Origin: Allacma fusca
Taxonomy: Eukaryota; Arthropoda; Collembola; Symphypleona; Sminthuridae
Direction: 5' to 3'
NCBI GenBank assembly: GCA_947179485.1
Contig: OX359245.1
Coordinates: forward strand, 44,751,067-44,815,066
DNA: 64,000 bases
Part shown: piece by piece, positions 33,680-46,145 of the stretch
Layout of the letters: every line of letters starts with the position of its first letter
Numbering within the stretch: position 1 is the stretch's first letter
The notes under the pieces: generated by a model
Databases searched by the model: none
Told to the model about the DNA's origin: nothing
The model's input: the letters and a program-made list of their open reading frames with translations, nothing else
Made by a program: the position numbers and the translations under genes

Positions 33680-35086
33680 AACTCAGTTTCCGTTTCACTT
33701 GGAGAGGACGCCTGGGGCGAACTTCTAGGAAAGGGGAGGCCTACCGTATCACTCCAGCGAATTTTAATTCACGAAGATTCTGCCCCCAGAAAGAAACGCT
33801 GCATCCCGATCTTAGACTATAGTGATGGAGAGAACGATAACACTGCTGATGAATCCTGTAGCTCTGCAAACCCGGAAGCAGTACAGAGCTACGCATCCTC
33901 CAATGTATTTATCATTTATTTAATTCAGAATTACGATTAAAACTGTTTACGTATACATGCATGTAACAAATAAACTTATTTGCATGTGTATGCCTTATGC
34001 CCGCTTATACCATATTCATAGGAACTCAATTCCGTTCATCACCTGCAAATGAAGGTTGAAGATCTAAAACAATACTTGAAAGAACGCACTGATGAGAACA
34101 TCAAACTTACTACCGAAGTTCGGAAATTGCAAGATAGCAACAATCGGGGTCGAGCAAATTATGGTGAACTAAAAACCGTTCTTGCTAGCAAAGAAAAAGA
34201 GATTCAAGAGAAGCAAGAAATCATCCTTGTCCGAGACGAGATCATCCGGGTCAAGGACGAAGAAATCCGTGTCAAAGACGAGGGCATCCGGGTCAAGGAG
34301 GCAGAGCTAGCTCTTCTCAGGTCTCAATTTAACGAGGCACAGACTCACATCCGGAACTATGAGGTAATTAATTGCCCATAATATATGCATTGCCATCCTT
34401 GGATAATTTTACTGGATACGCTATATCCATTTGTTTAAACACTTGATACATTTAAACTAGACTTCAGCATCTGGAGTGGTCAACTATAACTATTATGGAC
34501 CCTCCCATATGCCGACCCCATGGTTAGCTCCGGCTATCCATCCCCCTTCCAACCCGCAAAGCTTGTGGATGACACCACTTCGTCAATCCTCAAGACCTCC
34601 GGCTTCCAATGCGAAAGTAAGTTATCTTTCTTAGTCTAACTCCATACAATAACCTAGGGTGTTCTGTATCATTATCATAATATTTAGTTGCCGATCGGAT
34701 TTCAACCCCGTGTTGGTATGTTCTACATATTTTGTTCCCCGAAACCTCTGGATCAATATTTACATGCCCTTGATGCTGTGATGGAACGACTCCGCATGCT
34801 ATTTGGAGTCGGATCTAGAATCACCCTGCATAGAAAGAGTTGTAGGGTTTACTTCGATTCACTTGCAGATGCGCAACAAGCTTTTGATATGCTTCCAAAA
34901 ACTTGTGCTTATCAAGTGATTACATCCGTAATGGGGATGGCGATTACTGTGAGAAATATTTTTGATATTTTCTGTTTGCCTTCACCATAAACCTTTGTCT
35001 AATTCCTGTTCTAATAAATATGTACATTGTTTTACCTCTTACAGATCTCTCAGCCAGTTAGTGGCAATATTATCAAGCCCAACTAA
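33680..35086 (+). CDS. Spliced coiled-coil protein gene, 5' exon not identified
   Basis: Five exons, all in phase 0 and multiples of three: 33680-33904, 34022-34363, 34461-34616, 34688-34948, 35045-35086 (TAA); 341 residues visible. Every border has GT/AG. Exon 2 encodes a long coiled coil with three to four near-identical heptads (IRVKDEE / IRVKDEG / IRVKEAE). Exon 3 is Pro/Ser/Tyr-rich. Exon 4 has an alternating pattern (FYIFCSP, a helix, then RVYFDSLADAQQAF) that recalls an RRM fold, a weak resemblance. It reads away from the Polinton, with only 65 bases between the two divergent coding regions. No initiating ATG is clear; a polyA signal follows at 35336. Host gene or element cargo is open. 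Confidence 0.65.
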
Positions 35087-35841
35087 ATGTTATTAATTCA
35101 CTTCAGTATATATATATGTATATATATATATATATATATATTCCATATTTTCCTTGTGTGCCATTATGTAATGTTTTAATATTTTTGTTTTATTGATCTA
35201 TAATTTTTACCATTCATTCTGAATTTGTATATATTCTTTGTATGTGTACGTGTGTGTGCCAACATTTACTGTAACATGATTTGGTACACGAACTACCTAC
35301 ATTATATTCAGATACTTTTATTAAAACCCGTGGCAAATAAAACCAAACGTGGAAGGTACCATATCAACACATTGTAGTTTTCCATCCAACCTCTCCTCCT
35401 ATCCTTTAACACTCACACCCATGTTAAAGGTTAGGAAAAAGGGTAACTTTCCAATCCGACACACGTACCCCAACTTTCACATCCGACGACACGTCCTTAA
35501 CTTTACGTATCCAAAGCTAACTACTTGTGATGAATGAAAAGCCATACAAATATTTAACAAAGTTCACACTTCTGCCTTGCATTTTATGCATAAGGCATCA
35601 TCCGCATGGAGCCTTTTAACGCATCCGAAGGCTGTTTATAACCTATGCTTCCTTCGCCTATCAGTTTTGATTGATTTTATGAATTCATTCCTTAACCTTC
35701 GGCAAAAAATCAGCATACTTTCCACATTCCTTTATCTGGCCTGAAAAATCGGTCAGCCATCTTCAATGAAACCTTCTTTGAAGGCTAGCTTTCGAAGGAT
35801 GGACATGCCTGGTATGTACCGGGCCCTTGTAGCCAAAATCC
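35087..35841. other. Gene-free stretch with TA microsatellite
   Basis: A (TA)n tract at about 35106-35142, then AT-rich sequence and a Pro/Cys-poor stretch with inverted ttcgaagg/ccttcgaa pairs (35610-35810). The Polinton border may lie here, but no terminal repeat could be confirmed because the other end is lost. Confidence 0.5.
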
Positions 35842-36098
35842 CGTATCAATACATCACGGAGATTTTCAAACCTTTCCGAAAGGAATTGTTCTGAAATTCC
35901 ACTCATTTAGAGTCCTAATAGCGTCACCAGAATTGAACTGCTGAGTAAATTACACTCGTGTTTTGGACTATAGTCACATCTCTATCAATCCAAATTAAAT
36001 ATTGGAACATGGAAGCTCGAAGTCTTTGACAGCAATCTTCCAAGATACGTTTCGGTCTTTGGGGTAGCTATTCACCACAATTTTGCCCTCGGCCAGTA

Positions 36099-36889
36099 CA
36101 GTCGACTCTCCTTATAACGTCTCTCCCTATAGAGTCACTCTCCCTATAAAGTCATCCTGGGTTCCTCCCAAGCTAGATTATATGATCATTTTTACCTTTA
36201 TAGCGTCACTCGTTATAACGTCAGTTCCTTTATAATGTCACTTTTTTGTAGCCTTAGGGTGATATAACGTCATTTTGACGTTACAAAGCGTGAAACCAAG
36301 CTAAACAACAAACCGGTGCTGCCATTCTAAAGTTTTTTACTCTTCAGTTTCACTGCACTTAATTGCATTGGCCTATTATGCAGCGACTTTATAAAAGACT
36401 GGACGGAACGTATCATTGTGAATATATGTGCAACAATAACGACATTGATTAATTCCCATCCAGGAAAATCGACATTTCCAAGTTTTAGATTTATTTTCGC
36501 ATCCAGTAAAGAACTCATATACTCATAGTTTTAACAAAATTACAATTTACAGTTTGAAAACGTTTGTAAATGATCGATGTAATGAGAAGTGTCTTATTCA
36601 GATTCAGAAAATACCTTATTCAATCCTAACCTTTGCTGTTGGCGGTGTTTTTGGCATGGTAAATATTGCAAAATATTATTTAATTATTATTATTAACTAT
36701 GTGTATTCTTATTTTGCATAGACATATAGTATGTGCTACATAAGTGAAACGATACACGAGTCCAATTTAACTAAAAACGAAAAATTTGCAATTAAACCCT
36801 TATTTATTTTATGTACCTCTATAACGTCGTTCCCTTATAACGTCACTTTTTGGGAGATTTATTGATGTCGTTATAAAGAGAGTCGACTG
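36099..36889. mobile_element. TA-flanked Tc1/mariner-pogo-type MITE
   Basis: Inverted termini CAGTCGACTCTC with TATAACGTC just inside, and TA on both sides (36097-36098 and 36890-36891); copy 1 has the uninterrupted site near 1063-1068. The TA duplication and CAG start fit pogo/Tigger-type elements. TATAACGTCA motifs repeat in both arms. No transposase; a 63-residue frame on the minus strand (36327-36518) is not recognised. Confidence 0.8.
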
Positions 36890-37901
36890 TATATCAAACC
36901 AAGGATGGGGTATTGGATGGAAATTTTAATTTAGAAACGGTATCTCATTCGTATGGTTTAGTTTTAGCATTTGTATCAGAATGAGTATCTCATTTTTTTT
37001 GGATGTATTTGTATTAGAATTGTATCCTCAAAAATAACAACAATCATAATCATTAGTATTTATATATATTCTTTTCAAAAATCTAATCCGATAGTTCAGG
37101 TATTGAAAATATCACTGGTATGGAACAGCGCAGGTATAATTATATACTTTATTGTATAATTTTATAGCCTCAAATAAATATATGAAAGCAGCAGTTTTAT
37201 TCTTATTTGGAGAAAATATAATTTTCTGTATTGCTTTGATATTTAAGTTCCCTGTTAGCAGCGGGCTACAACAAACTATTTCTGATACACACCGAATATC
37301 TTCTATATTCTTAAAGATCCATTTCAGTTTACCTCAACATAATATCTCAATTATAAGCATTGAAGTGATAAGTACAAAAAACTTGCTTTCATTTGACGAG
37401 TTGTCACTTGTTTTAAAATTGAATGTTTTGTATATCTATATCTACATATAATTACTTGGTACGGTACCCTGTATTGCATTATACATAACTCCTGTATAGC
37501 AAGTCGGACATTTTCTGCGGGCTATCAGCCGTTAAGAGATAATACTCTACGAAATTGGAGGTGTATGTACATATGTAGTTACACACATTATTGTAATAGG
37601 TTTGTTAATTCCTTACAATGGGTAACATGCATATCACTAGTTATATTCCGGAATATTTTTCAACAACTCTTGCTTGACTAAACGTTACACGAAATATCCT
37701 GTCCTTTATGCTTTCGATAAAAGGCTGTCAAATTCAAAGGGTTAGTAAAGCCTGTACTGTGGAGTCGTCAGTATAAGCTTATTATCTCTAATATCGTGAA
37801 AATCGGAACTACATAGTTCGGAATTACGTTACTGGAATCTCTGCGATATCTTGGCAATTTTGACACCACAAAAAGTAACGTGGCAATAATTCTTGACACT
37901 A

Positions 37902-39301
37902 ATGCGAGCTCCAATGCACCTGAACCAGCAACCTCTCAAGAAGCTGCTTTTAAAACCAACATTCAAAATACATTTTGAGCCTTTGAAACCCACAGTAATT
38001 TCTGCATTCAATATGCTCACAAAACGAGACTTTTACTGGAACTTATATCTCTTCAAAATACTATCATTCTTAAATATTCTTCCAATAGGAGTTGATCTCG
38101 AAAAGGCGAAAATACACAAACAGGCATCCTCCCTAAGATGCAATCTATTCTACGTAAACTTGTCTCTATCAGCTGCACATGTTACATTCGTTGTCTGTCG
38201 CTTTCTTGAAGTCATACTTTGTGGGGGAAACATTTCATTGTTTTATTTGTCAGTTCATTTTGCGTACATTGTGGGTGCTTGTGCTGGCTTGTCTTGGGCA
38301 ATTTGTGCATTTGTGCTCCACCTAGACATCACAGTGATTGTTTTTAATGAGCTGGTTTCAAGCGCAGGTAAGCACAGATTCACCCCTATACTAGAGCCTA
38401 TTACAGAGCTACCTATGTATAAATGTCACTCATAATTATATTTTAATTCCAGAACCACGCAAAACACGTCTTCTGGATTACTCACCTCAAGACTTTCTGA
38501 TCCGCTTTGGCGCAAGTGGGCTCTATGGCCTGGTATTCATTGCAGCGGGGATCTTTGCCCTTAACCCAGATATGAGTCAACTTGTTTATTCTGTATTGAG
38601 CTGGCACTCTAAGTGTGTTTTTTACGCACTCGTGGTGGAAGAAACCCTTGTTATGGTATTTTGGATGTCCTTCATTTCATTTTACCAGATATTTCTGGGT
38701 AGCTCACTGGGTAGGATGCAACAAATTTTACGAAGCATCCCCAATGAAGGGTAATAACAATTAATTGAGAATATTCTTATTGTAGCGCCACAATATCAAA
38801 TTATGCACAATTCGATCAATTGTATTTTGTTTTTCATAAAACAGCAATACCAGAAAGTGTCTCCAGAAATTCAAGAGTTTACATGTTCTATTGGTAATTT
38901 TTAACCACGGCAACCGATGGAGCTTGTACAATTCAAAATTGTTCTGTAGTGCTATCGGTACCGTAAACGGATATTTTGGTTTGCGATATATCCATACTAG
39001 CCCCATTGTGGGGGTGTTCAACATTGCAGCCGCCGTAGAAGTTATGCTAGCGTACCCGATTACGTTCGGGAAAGCCTTCCTTATTCCGAGGGACATCGAA
39101 CAATGCAAGGAGTCATTGTTGATCCAGATGCGAAATAATTTAATTACAAGGGACTTTAAGTTGGATCACAGAGTTGTGGCTTCTATTCCAGCTGTTAGCA
39201 TTCAATCAGGGATTTTTCGTGCGTTTGACCAAAGCTCTACTCTGTTATTTGTTCATTTTGTGACTCAAAATTTAGCGGGACTGTTAATAACTTTCAGATA
39301 A
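37902..39301 (+). CDS. Chemoreceptor-like multi-span membrane protein, copy 2 (intact)
   Basis: Exons 37902-38367, 38453-38750 and 38845-39301 (TAA) give 406 residues; a second ATG at 37914 is the one shared with copy 1. Introns are 85 and 94 bases. Hydrophobic segments: FYVNLSLSAAHVTFVV, LFYLSVHFAYIVGACAG, LYGLVFIAAGIFAL, FWMSFISFYQIFL, VGVFNIAAAVEVMLAY and LLFVHFVTQNLAGLLITF. Size, span number and the short conserved C-terminal exon fit arthropod gustatory/odorant receptors or a hexapod-specific relative. No TYhhhhhQF motif typical of insect GRs was seen at the last span, so I do not assign the family. Plasma membrane location is expected. Confidence 0.8.
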
Positions 39302-40164
39302 AATTTAAAATATTATTTACTGCCTCACTCACGAAGATAATCAGTCATAGCAGCTGGATACAGTTAAATACTGGATATATGTATGTGCACAAGTTGGGCC
39401 TATTCCAGATTGTGAATAATGTGTATGATGTCATGTTTCGATTTACCAGTAAATGTTAGATCTAGTAATAGCGAACTCTTTGACCTATTTTAAACTGTAG
39501 TACTTTTATTTCCTATTCTCTGGACCATCAACTATAGCTTTGTAATTTTTAAGGTCTATTATAATACTTGTAGCTATCGTTTTTAAAATTAAGTAAAGAA
39601 TTTTTGATAATGGTTGTGTTTAGCATTACCCCTATATACATATACATAATTATGTACACATGTCCAATAATTGCTTGGAAGACCCACGCTGATTCAATAT
39701 TACTTCTGATATTATTCAAGGTTAACCTGGAATGGTGTCCATCATTTACCTCCATGTTTTATGTACTTAAATCTAAGCACTGATAATTGTAAACCTTTGA
39801 TTAAAATGAAGCACACATTATTGAATTTTTGCTTGTACTGAATTGTTGTACTACATATATCTAAATCTAATTGCGAGTAAATTTATGTCATTACAAGTGC
39901 TTACAATTAGCCAGCACGTGTGTCTCACTCGGCCGCTTTTTCCCATCAAAAAGTATTAGATAATGCAGAAAGTTCTGCTTACTAATTATAAGTGTTGACA
40001 AGAAGCAGGATCGGGTTCGTGGGAATTTTTCCCGGCCCCTAATTGTGTTACTAATTGTAAGGGAACCAATCATTAAATCAGTCGATATATCGGTACATAC
40101 GTGAAAGAATTTATAAACTGTATTTTTTAACAAGCTCGGTGGCAAACCACGCAGGGTATACGTA
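39302..40164. other. Receptor 3' flank and start of CPF flank, no gene seen
   Basis: Collinear with 6988-8400 apart from the SINE-like insertion that copy 1 carries. No conserved ORF. Confidence 0.6.
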
Positions 40165-40172
40165 CATACGTC

Positions 40173-40986
40173 TAGAGCTTCTGTTGGGGACAAAATTCTT
40201 GTCCCGTCCCCGTCCCGTCCCGTCCCGATATTTTTTCAAAACCTTTGTCCCCAGTCCCGTCCCGACAATCGGGACACGGTGACAAAAACCATGTCCCCGT
40301 CCCGTCCCCAAAAATTTATAAAAACGTTGTCCCAGGTCCCGTCCCGAAAGTCGGGACATGAAGATAAAAACTTTGTCCCCGTCCCGTCCCCAAAATTTAA
40401 AAAAAAAATTGTCCCCGGTCCCGAAAATCGGGGCATGTGAAAAGAATTCCTGTACCGTCCCGATAATTACTAAAAACAGCTGTCGACATTCTCATACAGA
40501 AAATCGGAACATGAGGAAAATTTCGTACAAAAAATATTTGTACCAAAAACATAAAAAACACATTTATAGAATCGTAGCTCCAAGATTCTTCCTTAACTTT
40601 TTGAGCAACAAGCTTCATTTTCTACAACCTAAAATCGAATGTCTTACATTCGGTGAAATAGTGTTCACAGAATAGTTTACTCATAAGCATTAAAGCTGAA
40701 ACGTTATCCTTGTTCTGCTATGCTTGCTCGTCCAGTCCCGTTATATACACGACCAAAGTATATACATAAGTCCCGTCCCGAATATAATGGGGACAACTTT
40801 TTTTGACCCCGTCTCGTCCCGAATATAGTGGGGACAGCTTTTTTTGTTCCCGTCCCGTCCCGAATATAGTGGGGACATTTTTATTTGTCCCCGTTCTGTC
40901 CCAAATACGACATGGGGACAATTATTTTGTCCCCGGGGACGTCCCGTCCCGGTCCGTCCAGTGTCCTGACAGGACGTCCGCAGAAG
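40173..40986. mobile_element. hAT-like element, GTCCC arms
   Basis: Starts TAGAGCTTCTG and ends with CAGAAG; the last five bases of the right terminus appear lost. Flanks CATACGTC (40165-40172) and CATACTCC (40987-40994) are a probable 8-bp duplication with two mismatches; copy 1 has the empty site near 8397-8410. Arms (40195-40455 and 40733-40975) are dense GTCCC/CCCGTCC repeats in the same direction. Related fragments are at 12870-13119 and 48928-49242. Confidence 0.82.
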
Positions 40987-41297
40987 CATACTCCCAGAAA
41001 GGATTTCATGGAAAACTATGGAACTGTAATACACTCTGTAATACTAGTACTCAAAAGGCAAAAGGAAGAAATTAGCACATTTTCAATACTCTCAGCAGAC
41101 TCCCAACATGCCTCAGTTTATTTAAAAATTAAAACTCCAGTTTCCACAGCTATACAAACTATATGGTAGCTGAGTTTAACTTATAGGGACCTCTCACAAA
41201 GACAACTATCAATTGTAATGCTGCGGAAAATTTGACGTCATGGTGCATTGAGGACATCACAAGATCTATTGCTTGCGTAAGATTTATGATGTACATA

Positions 41298-41658
41298 TCG
41301 TCGCTGAAGAGGCAAAATGGATTAAGTGCAATTTCGACTAGAAGCAAAATGGTCTACATGCCTTTTTCCTTAAAGGCAAAACGGAATAGTTGCAAGCTTT
41401 CCTGAAAGCAAAATGAACTACCTGCAGTTTTCACTAAAAGCAAAATGGTCTACATGCGTGTATACTTTCATAATGGCCATTCTGCTTTAAAGCGAAATTG
41501 TATGTAGACCATTTTGCTTTTAGACGAAATTGTAAGTAGACCATATTGCTTTTAAAACTTGATGCATCTATTCCATTTTGCATTTAGTAAAATTGCAAGT
41601 AGACCATTTTGATTTTAATCGAAAATGCATGTATTCCATTTGGCCTCTTCAGCGACGA
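41298..41658. mobile_element. Foldback element of ATTTTGCTTTTA units
   Basis: 361 bp with inverted ends TCGTCGCTGAAGAGGC and almost complete self-complementarity: AGCAAAATGGTCTACATGC units on the left face GTAGACCATTTTGCTTTTA units on the right. Copy 1 has the empty site near 8710. The target duplication is not certain (TA, or none). No ORF. Confidence 0.82.
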
Positions 41659-41953
41659 TATATAACATATAACGACACAAATGAACATTGGGGTATCCAG
41701 GAACGGATTCTGACCCCAACTGTAAAAGTACATGTATTCTTAATGTTAGGGTATACGAAGCAGCCGAGGACCACTATGTTCAGTAATTTCATGACAAAAA
41801 CAACGAGAAATTTCAATTTGCTAGTAAGTGCACGCTAATGCACCCTAAACGCTATTTTTTATTTCATATATTTAAAAACTGGAATCCCCAAGGGATCTAG
41901 CAATAAATAAAATACGATACATATCCACAAGCTCAGGTTTGAGTTGAAGATAT

Positions 41954-42525
41954 TTAGTAAGCGTAGTGAGCGCCCAAACCGGAGAAGGTAAGGTGGGCAA
42001 CATCGGGGACGGCGCTGTAGGCAACTCCCAAAAGACCGTGAGCAGCGACTGGGGCAGCGACACGGGCATAAGCTGGGGCAGCGACTTGAGCGTAAGCTGG
42101 GGCAGCTACACGGGCAATGGCTGGGGCAGCAGCGTAGGACACGGCTGGGGCAGCGGCGTAAGACACAGCGGGGGCAGCGACTTGAGCATAAGCTGGGGAA
42201 GCATAGGCAACTTGAGCAGCGACAGCTTGGACAGCTGGGTTGTGGACGCGGGTCTCGTGTCTGCGGACGCTGGAGTAAGCGGAGTCAACGGCCTTGGATT
42301 GAGTAGAGAGGGTTTGGATTCCTCCGTAACCCAAAGAGCGGATGTTCTGCTCAGATTGAGCTCCGACATGGCTGTCGAAGACAACTCCGGCTTGGGCAGC
42401 AGCCACCAAAGCGAAAAGGGCAAGGGTCTGTAAATAATCCCAAGAATTTATTTTAATTCCAATTTCAATTCCCAGTCCCCAAACATTATTTTCCCAAAAG
42501 AAATTATTCCCACCTTGGCAATCAT
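41954..42525 (-). CDS. CPF-family cuticular protein, copy b
   Basis: Coding exons 42514-42525 (MIAK) and 41954-42427 (TAA), intron with GTGGGA and TTTACAG borders, 161 residues. Signal peptide residues 1-17 (cut after AQA). The CPF motif covers about residues 28-68: SEQNIRSLGYGG, then STQSKAVDSAYSSVRR and VHNP. The rest is Ala/Pro/Val/Tyr-rich repeats (AAPAVSY, QVAAPAYA) ending HYAY. CPF proteins are structural proteins of arthropod cuticle secreted by the epidermis. GC-rich third positions contrast with the AT-rich flanks. TATA at 42637-42644. Confidence 0.93.
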
Positions 42526-42636
42526 GATGAGATTGGTGGGGGTTTCCGAAATTGAAAAATTGGGAAGATTTTTGAAATGAAGTTACTCAAAGAAGAGATG
42601 AAGTGGTTGTGATGATAGTAGCTTCATTTGTAATGG

Positions 42637-42644
42637 CTTTTATA
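42637..42644 (-). promoter_or_regulatory. TATA box of CPF copy b
   Basis: TATAAAAG on the minus strand, same distance from the ATG as in the other copies. Confidence 0.75.
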
Positions 42645-42659
42645 CACGCAGGAAGGGAT

Positions 42660-44967
42660 TGGAACCTAAAAGGTTAAAGGGATTGGAAAGGGCGACCAAA
42701 GTCAATGGCGAAGGTCTGAACAGAAAGGTAATTCTTACATGGGAAGGAGAGGGATGGAGATGGAGATCAACCTGACGGAATGCACAACAGCCCTACTAAC
42801 TTATTGGCAAGCCCACAATTAATTTATTTTACGTTCTGGGCTAGACGTGTAACGTGCTGTGTAAAGACACTTCTTTAAACCACTAAACTAATTAGCGAAT
42901 TACTTAATTCATTATCACTTCCAACGTTTCAACATTATTTGCATTCTACGCTCATAATCCTTTAACCATAGCTTAGCATTCAGCTGGAATCGGGAATACT
43001 TTCCTATTTGACTGACTTTAGTTTACGCAAAGTGTTTTGTTAGCCCAATATAGTAAATTCACATATTACAAATTTAGGCTTAAATTTGAAAATACTTTTT
43101 ATTTAGACAACGAATTTTTATGCCAGTTATAGCTTATACATTGTGTCTTCATTTATTCATTAAAAAAGTGAATTGGAGCAAGTGCCTTCGTTTGCTACTC
43201 CTCACTCAATCCTTATACATCAAACATATTACCACGCACCTTCACCTTGACTATAGATATATATAGATATATATATATATATATGTATTTCTCATTCCCC
43301 TCACATAGTATTTATATCGACATTGACTTTATTTTAATGTAATTCATCTTGTGGAGTCACGGCGTCCCAAGATTCCCTCAACTCATTCAATGATATTCTT
43401 GTTTACTGTAACTGCACTCTCCAAAGATCATGGAATACAATACATCTAGTATTATTGTATTTGCAATTTTAATTGCAATGATCCATCCAATTCCACTTCT
43501 CCACTCAAAACTACTCTAATGTTGGAAATTAAAACATCAACATACTGATAGTTAATAATGTTCACTTTAGTGTTGGAAATAAAGAACTATCACAATTTTT
43601 TACCCGTTCATTATTTGACAGAAGGCATTTGATAATTGAAAGTGAATCCTTAATTGCATATGGGGTTGTTCCTTCGGGGCATATTTTCCTCGCTGGAACC
43701 AATAACGGTCATAAGTTGGATTATTTATGGAGACGTTCACTTTTTTGAATATTATTCCCAAATTTTATTATGACATGGTTTTTGTTGTATTGCAATAATT
43801 GCTATTACAATTCTTGAAAATGGGCTCTGAAATAACCTCACGTCGCGTGAGGGTGGCCAGCTCTCAGCTGATTTCTCCTCAGTGAAAATAAATGAATTTG
43901 ACTTTTCCTCTCAAATTTCGACTAGGAACTCAAAATATCAGTTGGCATTACATTCTCTTGTGCAGCATATAAGTAGCTTTTTAATGAGGAATAAATATTG
44001 ACCGAAATGCGACATCCAGGCCAAAATGTATTGCAGTTTTTCAGCTTTCACAATCAATCCCAAAATGTGCATTTTCGCAATTTTGAAGACCAGTGAATAT
44101 TCAAATTAAAAAAATATATTCAACAGCATCATCCCCAGAAAATTTGTTATGAGTGGGGAGGACTAGGTCTCAGATGATTCCTTCTTGGGTGAAAATAAGT
44201 GTTGAAATTTTGGTAGAAATTGTAGTAAATTTGAATAACCCGCCAAAATTTTGACTAGGATTTCGAAATTTCAGCTAAACCATAACTTCAACTTGTAGAG
44301 CAATTTTATACCTTTTCACAAATATCGGCCTAGACGTGACCAGTAAAATCAAAGTTATCCCAGTGTTATGAAAGTACTGCGATACTTCAAATTTTCGAAA
44401 TTTTGAATCCCAGTGGATATGAAATATTTGTTTTCAAATTATTTAAAAATTTTCTATTCCTTCTAGGCAAATTATAGTATCATGTCAAAAAACTGGTCTC
44501 AATTCGTGGTTTTTTTTCTAAATTGCCGAATCAAAATTTTGACGATGTTTAAATGAATGCAAAGATCTGAGTCAGGGTTACTAAGGCCGTTCGAACGACG
44601 TATTGCACTTAGTTCTACTCCAAGAACATCAGAGAATTTCGGAGATGACCCGTAATATCTGTAATAGGTTAAAATTGGGACTCTTTCAAATGTCGCGTTC
44701 AAAATTTTGAGAGCCCGAAACTTGAAATTCGATTTTGGGTTATCACGACGTTCCAAATGAGATATTGCATTTTATTCTATCTACCTCAGTGCTTCTGGAT
44801 TTACATCAAGTTCTTAATATCTTAACCAAATCATATAATAGTAGGGAAACAAAAATGAACTGACGTTTGCAATTAATTTCAAATAATAAATGACAGCACT
44901 AATTAACAACAAATATTTTTAAGTACTGCAAAAATAATGATTTCATTGCTGGATTGTATAGGTAGTT
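42660..44967. repeat. CPF upstream block, no gene seen
   Basis: Shared with the other CPF flanks (see 53110-55625 and 58880-60353). From 43815 on it includes a block absent from copy 1, with GACCGAAATGCGACATCC and AAATATCGGCC phrases that recur near 54750, 55080 and 60310. A TA-rich microsatellite is at 43250-43286. Confidence 0.65.
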
Positions 44968-44974
44968 GACTTAC

Positions 44975-45694
44975 CTTTGACGGAAAATTTGAATACTGGC
45001 TTCCCTTCCGCCACAGGTTCAACCAAGCCGTGCAAGTCCGCAAAGACCTGTCAGGTGCGGAGAAGCTTAACTTAACTCTTGGCGCCTCTACAAGGCAGAG
45101 CAGCCGACTAAATCACTTCTTTCTACATCTCAGAAGACAACTATACGTTGCGTACGACAGAATAACCAAACTGTTTCAACACACAATGTAAATCGCATTC
45201 AAGCTGGCAGATATCATCATAGACCTACCCACAACTTCCCGAAGTCCCGACAGCATCATGTCAATTTTCAATTCTACGTCTAATGCCCTGGCATCTATCG
45301 AGACCAACGATATAGGAAACCTTGTCGTGGCAAGATTAATGTCCCACAAATTAGACTGCGTCACCCTTAAACGCTTCAACCACACCCTTATTGACAGCAG
45401 CATTCTTGATCTGCAAACATGCTCAACTTCTTTGACAAGGAGATACTACTCAATCAATTTCCAACATCAACAGGGTCAGCAGTACCACAAGTAAAACGTA
45501 ATTCCAACCTATTTCCAAGTACCAACCCAAGCACCCAACAGAATTACCCGAACATTTTTGAACGCAAGAAATGTGCCATGTGCAGCGAAGATCATCCCTA
45601 CCATACATGTACAAAATTAAAAATAGTCCCAGAGAACTCCAGAAAGCAGGTGATGGAAACAGCAAAACTCTACACCAACTGCCTTGCAGTCTGA
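44975..45694 (+). pseudogene. BEL/Pao gag fragment with zinc knuckle
   Basis: An N-terminal stretch in broken frames has FDGKFEYWLPFRHRFNQAV and DLSGAEKLNL, typical of Pao gag capsid. Next comes NALASIETNDIGNLVVARLMS. A CCHC-type knuckle follows at 45580-45615 (CAMCSEDHPYHTC) and ends NCLAV. Stop codons and frame changes break it. Confidence 0.78.
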
Positions 45695-46145
45695 CATATC
45701 TGGTACACTCCTGATTTGCAAAAGCAACTCCACAAACCACAACATCAGGGACTAACCTCACCGGAGATTCCCTGAACTCTACAACGACTGAGACTGCATC
45801 ACAATCAGCAACCACCTTGGAGATAAAATCCGCAACCGAGCAATCATTGACAATTGTTCTGACCAGTCGTTTATCCTGGCCGCCCTTGTAAAGAAGCTTG
45901 GACTCCAAGACAAGTACTACAGCAACCGCATTTAGTCAAAGCTCTCCATGGACCGCAGATACTGAAGGCAACTGAATTTGTCCAGCTACAAATTTTATCC
46001 AGCTACAACCCTCAAATTCAATTTACTACCAAGTCACTACTTGTATAGAAAATTGGTGGACCTTACCCTAAAATCCAGCTGAATCCTTGAAACTGGAGCC
46101 ACATTCCCGCCCAAGGACTCGCCGTCCCCGACTATTTTATTCTTA

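Noticed and set aside
33457-33822. 121-codon plus-strand frame over the membrane protein gene
   Set aside because: It is the shadow of the spliced minus-strand gene and crosses the first exon of the coiled-coil gene in a different frame.
34049-34381. Idea that the coiled-coil gene is a BRO/MSV199-type viral gene
   Set aside because: Only the heptad repeats are similar in style; no KilA-N, BRO-N or MSV199 motif is visible in the flanking exons.
36327-36518. 63-codon frame inside the pogo-like MITE
   Set aside because: No transposase motif and no conservation in the related fragment at 54429-54720.
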